DNA from: Deltaproteobacteria bacterium
GTDB lineage: Bacteria; Desulfobacterota; Desulfomonilia; UBA1062
Length of the DNA stretch: 64,000 bases
NCBI GenBank assembly: GCA_029547185.1
Contig: JAKPPU010000018.1
Span: 1 to 64,000 of the forward strand
Direction of reading: 5' to 3'
The notes beneath the pieces were generated by a model that worked only from the letters and a program-made list of their open reading frames with translations, was not told the DNA's origin and made no database searches. Position numbers and translations under genes: made by a program. Positions 59,963 to 64,000 of this stretch are shown here, piece after piece. Position 1 is the stretch's first letter. Each line of letters starts with the position of its first letter.

Positions 59963-60076
59963 TATGTTTTTATGGACCGGCCGTGCATGAGAGGCCCGCC
60001 CTGCGTATGCGCAAGCTGTCGCAGCGGTGGCTTGATGGTAAAGGGCGAGTTCGGGCGGAAGGTTTCAGGAAACGCC

Positions 60077-60592
60077 TCATCCGGCCTTGAAGCTGAGGTT
60101 TTCAATCCGGCGCAGGACCCATTCGTCGACGACGTGCTCGTACTGCAGCCGCAGCTTGCCTGCATAGCTGGAAACCGTTTCCACGTATATGGTGAGCACG
60201 GCCTGGCAGCCGGTTTTTTTCACATCGAGGATCCTGAGGTCGACGATATTGGTCTGATCGAAGACGAAACCCATGGGCACGGGAACATAGACGTCGAGGG
60301 AGCCGGCGCCTGCTCCGGAGCCCCTCGCTGAGTGGGATTTTACTTTGACCACAGCCTCGGGGCCGATGCTTGTGCCCACGAGGTCGAGCTTTACTTTTTC
60401 AGGCGTGAAGTCCGTGCCCCGTGATCGGTCATCCTCCATGCCTGCGGAATCGATCCTGCTCAAGAGAAGCCTTTCGTTCCGAGCGGCCCCTGCCGGGCAC
60501 TCGGGAATTTGACCCGCCCATGCTCCCTGCAGGCAGAAGACACTGCACAAGACGGCTCCCACCACGGTCTTTCGATGCATTCGAAACCTCAC
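60077..60592 (-). CDS. Hypothetical secreted protein
   Basis: Signal peptide MHRKTVVGAVLCSVFCLQGAWAG. Confidence 0.55.
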   Translation of the reverse strand: MRFRMHRKTVVGAVLCSVFCLQGAWAGQIPECPAGAARNERLLLSRIDSAGMEDDRSRGTDFTPEKVKLDLVGTSIGPEAVVKVKSHSARGSGAGAGSLDVYVPVPMGFVFDQTNIVDLRILDVKKTGCQAVLTIYVETVSSYAGKLRLQYEHVVDEWVLRRIENLSFKAG

Positions 60593-60981
60593 CAGCCACT
60601 CCCCACGGGATGTCCTTTAAAACCTTACTCCCTGCAGGCGGCTGCAATCATTGTCCGCTTCCTGAATGTAATATGCCGAACATTGCGGGAGTCAAGCATG
60701 ACGATGCATCTTCCCCGCAGGCCTCCTCAAAAATCACGCATACCTTGAAAATAAAAATGAACAATAACGGAACGATAAAAGGAAATAAAAAATAATGCCC
60801 GTGGCCCGGAAAACGCGATATTGATATCTCGGTATGCAGACTCTACACAACGATTGAAACACGGAAAGCCTCTTGGATAGACCTCTTGCGGGCTCATGGA
60901 CCTGAGACAGCCAACGATGAAACCCATGAGAAGCTTTTCTCAACGAGGCATTCGTAACAGAAGCTAAAGGAGGAAAGAACA

Positions 60982-61179
60982 ATGGCTATCAGAGGAAGCG
61001 CTGCAGAATTGGAGAAATACCTGAAAGGTGTGGATTATCCTGCGAGCAAGGAAGACCTTTTGCGGAAGGCGCGCTCGAACGGTGCACCCGATGAGGTTAT
61101 CGACATGATCAACAGCCTCACCGAGACCCACTTCAATTCGCCCATCGATGTCAGCAAGGCCTTCGGCGAGACTCACTAA
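60982..61179 (+). CDS. DUF2795 domain protein
   Basis: LEKYLKGVDYPASKEDLLRKARSNGAPDEVIDMINSL; RBS aaaggagg. Confidence 0.85.
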   Translation: MAIRGSAAELEKYLKGVDYPASKEDLLRKARSNGAPDEVIDMINSLTETHFNSPIDVSKAFGETH

Positions 61180-61245
61180 CCCGGGGCTTCCTTGGAAAGG
61201 TCGGCGAAAAGCACGAGAAACAACGCAAACAACCGGCCGTACCTG

Positions 61246-61285
61246 AAAAAGGGTATCGGACTCTCGGTCCGGTACCCTTTATTTT
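61246..61285 (+). terminator. Rho-independent terminator
   Basis: AAAGGGTA-t-CGGACtctcgGTCCG-g-TACCCTTT-ATTTT. Confidence 0.8.
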
Positions 61286-61382
61286 GCAGAGCAGGGTCGT
61301 ATACGGACATGCAGGACGGAACGTCCGCTTCATACCGTCGGAGAGCTCGTCACGGGAGAGTCGAGCCCGCCAGGGAATCGGC

Positions 61383-61931
61383 TCACCCTTTGCCTTTTCC
61401 CCATGAGGACATGCTGAACTCGCACCCGCAGTAGTTCTGCCTGTAGAGGCCGTAGCGCCTGCTGAGTGCGATGCTGCGTGAGTAGCCGTCCTTTTTCTTG
61501 AAGTCAATCGCCTCGAACTTCGGGAATGCGTAGCCCGCCTCGAAGATCTTGGCCGACTGCTTGTAGCGGCTGACGCTCAGGCTGGTCGTGAAGGCGGGGA
61601 GCCTGAGCCTGTCGGCCATCCGGGAGGCCCGCGCAAGGTTGAACTCGAAGCACTTCATGCACCTCCTGCCGTGCTCGGGTTCGTCTTCGAGGCCCCGGAT
61701 GTGACGGAGCCACTTCTCGTGGTCGTAGAGGTCCTCTTCGAGCCGCAGCTTGAGGATGCCCGCCAGCGTCCTCACGTTCTCGAGCCGCTTCTCGTACTCC
61801 TCCCGGGGGAAGATGTTCGAGTTGCTGAAGAACAGGACGACCTCGTACCCCGAAGACGCCAGGCGCTCCGTGCACGTCGTCGCACACGGTCCGCAGCAGG
61901 TATGGAGGAGGATGCTCGATGTGCTCTCCAT
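61383..61931 (-). CDS. queH: Epoxyqueuosine reductase QueH
   Basis: LLHTCCGPCATTC; EHGRRCMKCFEFNLARAS; YRQNYCGCEFS. Confidence 0.9.
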   Translation of the reverse strand: MESTSSILLHTCCGPCATTCTERLASSGYEVVLFFSNSNIFPREEYEKRLENVRTLAGILKLRLEEDLYDHEKWLRHIRGLEDEPEHGRRCMKCFEFNLARASRMADRLRLPAFTTSLSVSRYKQSAKIFEAGYAFPKFEAIDFKKKDGYSRSIALSRRYGLYRQNYCGCEFSMSSWGKGKG

Positions 61932-62049
61932 GGATATCCTTTTGTGTATGATACCATGATATTTTCAGCGATAACAAGTGCCATTCGGCAGGGCACTTTC
62001 CAAATCGCCCTGCTGATATTATAGAGAGTATCTCACGGGAAATGAAACC

Positions 62050-62484
62050 ATGAGCGTAAAGAGGAAAAAGGTTCTCCTGATCGTGGACGACAAGAGGGTC
62101 GTCAGGTCATACGTACGGGCCATCATCGAGAACAATTTCAACGAGTACGACCTCGAGATCTTCACGGCGCCCTCGAGCGACATCGCCCTGCAGATCATCG
62201 AGCAGAAGCACGGCGGGATCGATCTCGTGTCCACGAATTTTCACCGGCCGGGGATGGATGGCTACATATTCTCCTACTTCGTCAAGCTCAAGTATCCCCA
62301 GATAAAGATCCTCATCTGCTCGGGAAGCGCCAAGACCAAGGACCTTAAGGCCATGTTCGAGGGCAGGCTCGCCGATGCCTATCTGAAAAAGCCCATACAT
62401 GAGAAAGATTATATCGAGAAGGTTCAGCAGATCTTCGAGTCCCAGAATATCGTCAGACTGAGCTTCCCTGAGAAATCGGCTTGA
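62050..62484 (+). CDS. Stand-alone response-regulator receiver-like protein with Asn at phospho-acceptor position
   Basis: VLLIVDDKRVVR..DLVSTNFHRPGMDGY..ICSGSA..AYLKKPI. Confidence 0.85.
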   Translation: MSVKRKKVLLIVDDKRVVRSYVRAIIENNFNEYDLEIFTAPSSDIALQIIEQKHGGIDLVSTNFHRPGMDGYIFSYFVKLKYPQIKILICSGSAKTKDLKAMFEGRLADAYLKKPIHEKDYIEKVQQIFESQNIVRLSFPEKSA

Positions 62485-62611
62485 TGAGGGCAGGCAGGGC
62501 ATTATTCTGAAGTCATAGAAAGACTTCGATTGAAAAGGGTATTGTCCGTTTTCTGGAGAGCCGGTGTCCGCCCCGTGAGCGGACAGTCCGGCATTGGCAA
62601 GGAGACCTGTC

Positions 62612-63055
62612 ATGAAGATGCCGCGGATGTGGGTTATCATCTGGGCGATGATGCTGTTCCTGGCTATGGGCGACCGGTCTGCGCTGGCCGGCGGGAGAGA
62701 CGAGAACCCCCTCGCCGAGGCCGGCTGGTTCTGCCCCTTCTGCGGAGGGAGCTACGAGCCTTACGACTCGAACCGAAACCAGCAGGACACCATGCGCAGG
62801 TACCATCACTGGATGGGGATCGACAACCGGTACGACGTGCTCGGCCAGTATACGTCGGGCAAGTCCTTCGACAGGGACAAGGCAGCGTTTCTCGTCCAGA
62901 GCTATATCCGCTCCACGAGGAATCCCAACATCAGGCTGGGCGGCATAACGGCGCGGGACGAGTATTACGAGGCCCGGATCGTGACCACGGAAGGAACGCT
63001 CGTCGATATCCTCCTCGTGGACAAATACACCGGTCAGTTCCGGTCGGTGTATTAG
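62612..63055 (+). CDS. Hypothetical secreted protein with CPFC motif
   Basis: Signal peptide; AGWFCPFCGGSYEPYDSNRNQQDTMRRYHHWMG. Confidence 0.6.
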   Translation: MKMPRMWVIIWAMMLFLAMGDRSALAGGRDENPLAEAGWFCPFCGGSYEPYDSNRNQQDTMRRYHHWMGIDNRYDVLGQYTSGKSFDRDKAAFLVQSYIRSTRNPNIRLGGITARDEYYEARIVTTEGTLVDILLVDKYTGQFRSVY

Positions 63056-64000
63056 GGCAGGAGACCGGCGATGCGCGTGATCGCGCCGGAAATGTCCTCG
63101 CTGTCGATGTGCAGGCGGATCGCCTTTCTGCCCTTCTCCTTGAGGGCGTTCCAGTCGCCCAGGGCCTGAGCGGCTATGAGGGTCCCGAAGGTCATCGAGG
63201 ATTTCCATGAGCCGGCCTCGTCCGGGATCACGATGTCCTCGAAAACCCTGCCCGTGATCTGAATGAAGAGGCCGTCTCCGGCGTCGCCCTTGTGGAGCTG
63301 CCCGGTGGAGTGGAGATAGCGCGGCCCGTATCCCGACATCGTAGCCATCTTGTAGGAATCCCGTATCTTCATGCGGAGCCCGTCGAGCGCGGCCGTCGTC
63401 AGGATCGAGGGCGCGACATATGCCTGGACGGCTGCGTACGAGCCTTCGCCCGCCTGATCGAGGAAGGCCTTCAGGGCATCTTCGAGGGTATCTCCCCGGA
63501 CGTCGCCCGTGAGGCTGATATCCCTGTCCCTGATCTTGGGGGCAGGCTCGGGCAGAGATCCTGTCTTCCGGTATTCCTCGACCGCATCCCTGGCCCGCTT
63601 CTTGGCGGCCTCCACGTCGGGCTGGTCGAAGGGGTTGATGCCAAGGACATACCCGGCTGCGGCGGTGGCCATCTCCCAGAGGAAGAACTGGCCGCCCAGG
63701 TCGCAGATGTCGTGGATATCGATCCTGACCACAGGGTGGCCCGCCTTTTCGAGGGCCTTCAATCTGTCGTCGTACGTCTCGTCCCTGTCGAGGCAGATAT
63801 TGACGAAGATCCTGTCGTTCCCGTACTGGCCGGGAAAGCCGAGGTGCTCGTGCACGACGGGCACGATGCCTTTGCCCTCCTTGCCCGTGCTCTCGGCGAT
63901 GAGCTGCTCGACCCAGTCGCCGAAGGCCTCGAAACCGAGCGACATGACGAAGGTCGCCTTGTCTCTTCCGGCAAGGGCCGCCTCCCCGAGGATTGCACCG
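63052..64000 (-). CDS. Glucose-6-phosphate isomerase domain, probably of a transaldolase/G6PI fusion (open at window end)
   Basis: AIDWGAILGEAALAGRDKATFVMSLGF-type frame continues past 64000; GGQFFLWEMATAAAGYVLGINPFDQPDVEAAKKRA. Confidence 0.75.
   Translation of the reverse strand, partial: GAILGEAALAGRDKATFVMSLGFEAFGDWVEQLIAESTGKEGKGIVPVVHEHLGFPGQYGNDRIFVNICLDRDETYDDRLKALEKAGHPVVRIDIHDICDLGGQFFLWEMATAAAGYVLGINPFDQPDVEAAKKRARDAVEEYRKTGSLPEPAPKIRDRDISLTGDVRGDTLEDALKAFLDQAGEGSYAAVQAYVAPSILTTAALDGLRMKIRDSYKMATMSGYGPRYLHSTGQLHKGDAGDGLFIQITGRVFEDIVIPDEAGSWKSSMTFGTLIAAQALGDWNALKEKGRKAIRLHIDSEDISGAITRIAGLLP

Noticed and set aside
60734-60982. Minus-strand ORF overlapping the DUF2795 leader
   Set aside because: AT-rich leader sequence with no RBS or motif; not convincing.

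Overview
A GC-rich bacterial chromosomal window, probably deltaproteobacterial/Desulfobacterota-like (an inference from gene content only). It is densely packed with about 60 genes, mostly housekeeping or metabolic. Recognisable genes include lspA, UvsE, a YejM/PbgA-like sulfatase, two ZIP transporters, exonuclease III, htpG plus a membrane-anchored J-protein, an acyl-CoA dehydrogenase-etfBA operon, wrbA, a Clp1/Grc3-like kinase, a BASS-arylsulfatase-SulP cluster, queH and a partial glucose-6-phosphate isomerase. The most notable features are not explained by the ORF track. (1) On the minus strand at 31849-32151 there is a complete IscA/HesB-like gene interrupted by one in-frame UGA exactly where the first conserved Fe-S ligand Cys should be (QAG-UGA-GGPKLGMALDE), so it is very likely a missed selenoprotein. 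(2) A remnant of an AI-2E/YdiK-type permease lies beside it at 31481-31675. (3) An AT-richer accessory islet at about 34.3-36.3 kb carries a SEC-C protein and MazEF. It is bracketed by inverted copies of a palindromic repeat family and contains attC-like imperfect palindromes, suggesting integron cassette remnants. (4) Related dispersed repeats occur at about 46.4 and 48.55 kb. (5) A beta-helix lipoprotein has an apparent 4-bp slippage frameshift near its 3' end and a sigma54-like promoter upstream. (6) A receiver-domain protein has Asn in place of the phospho-acceptor Asp. No tRNA, rRNA, CRISPR array or prophage was recognised. All family names come from reading motifs; no database search was run.
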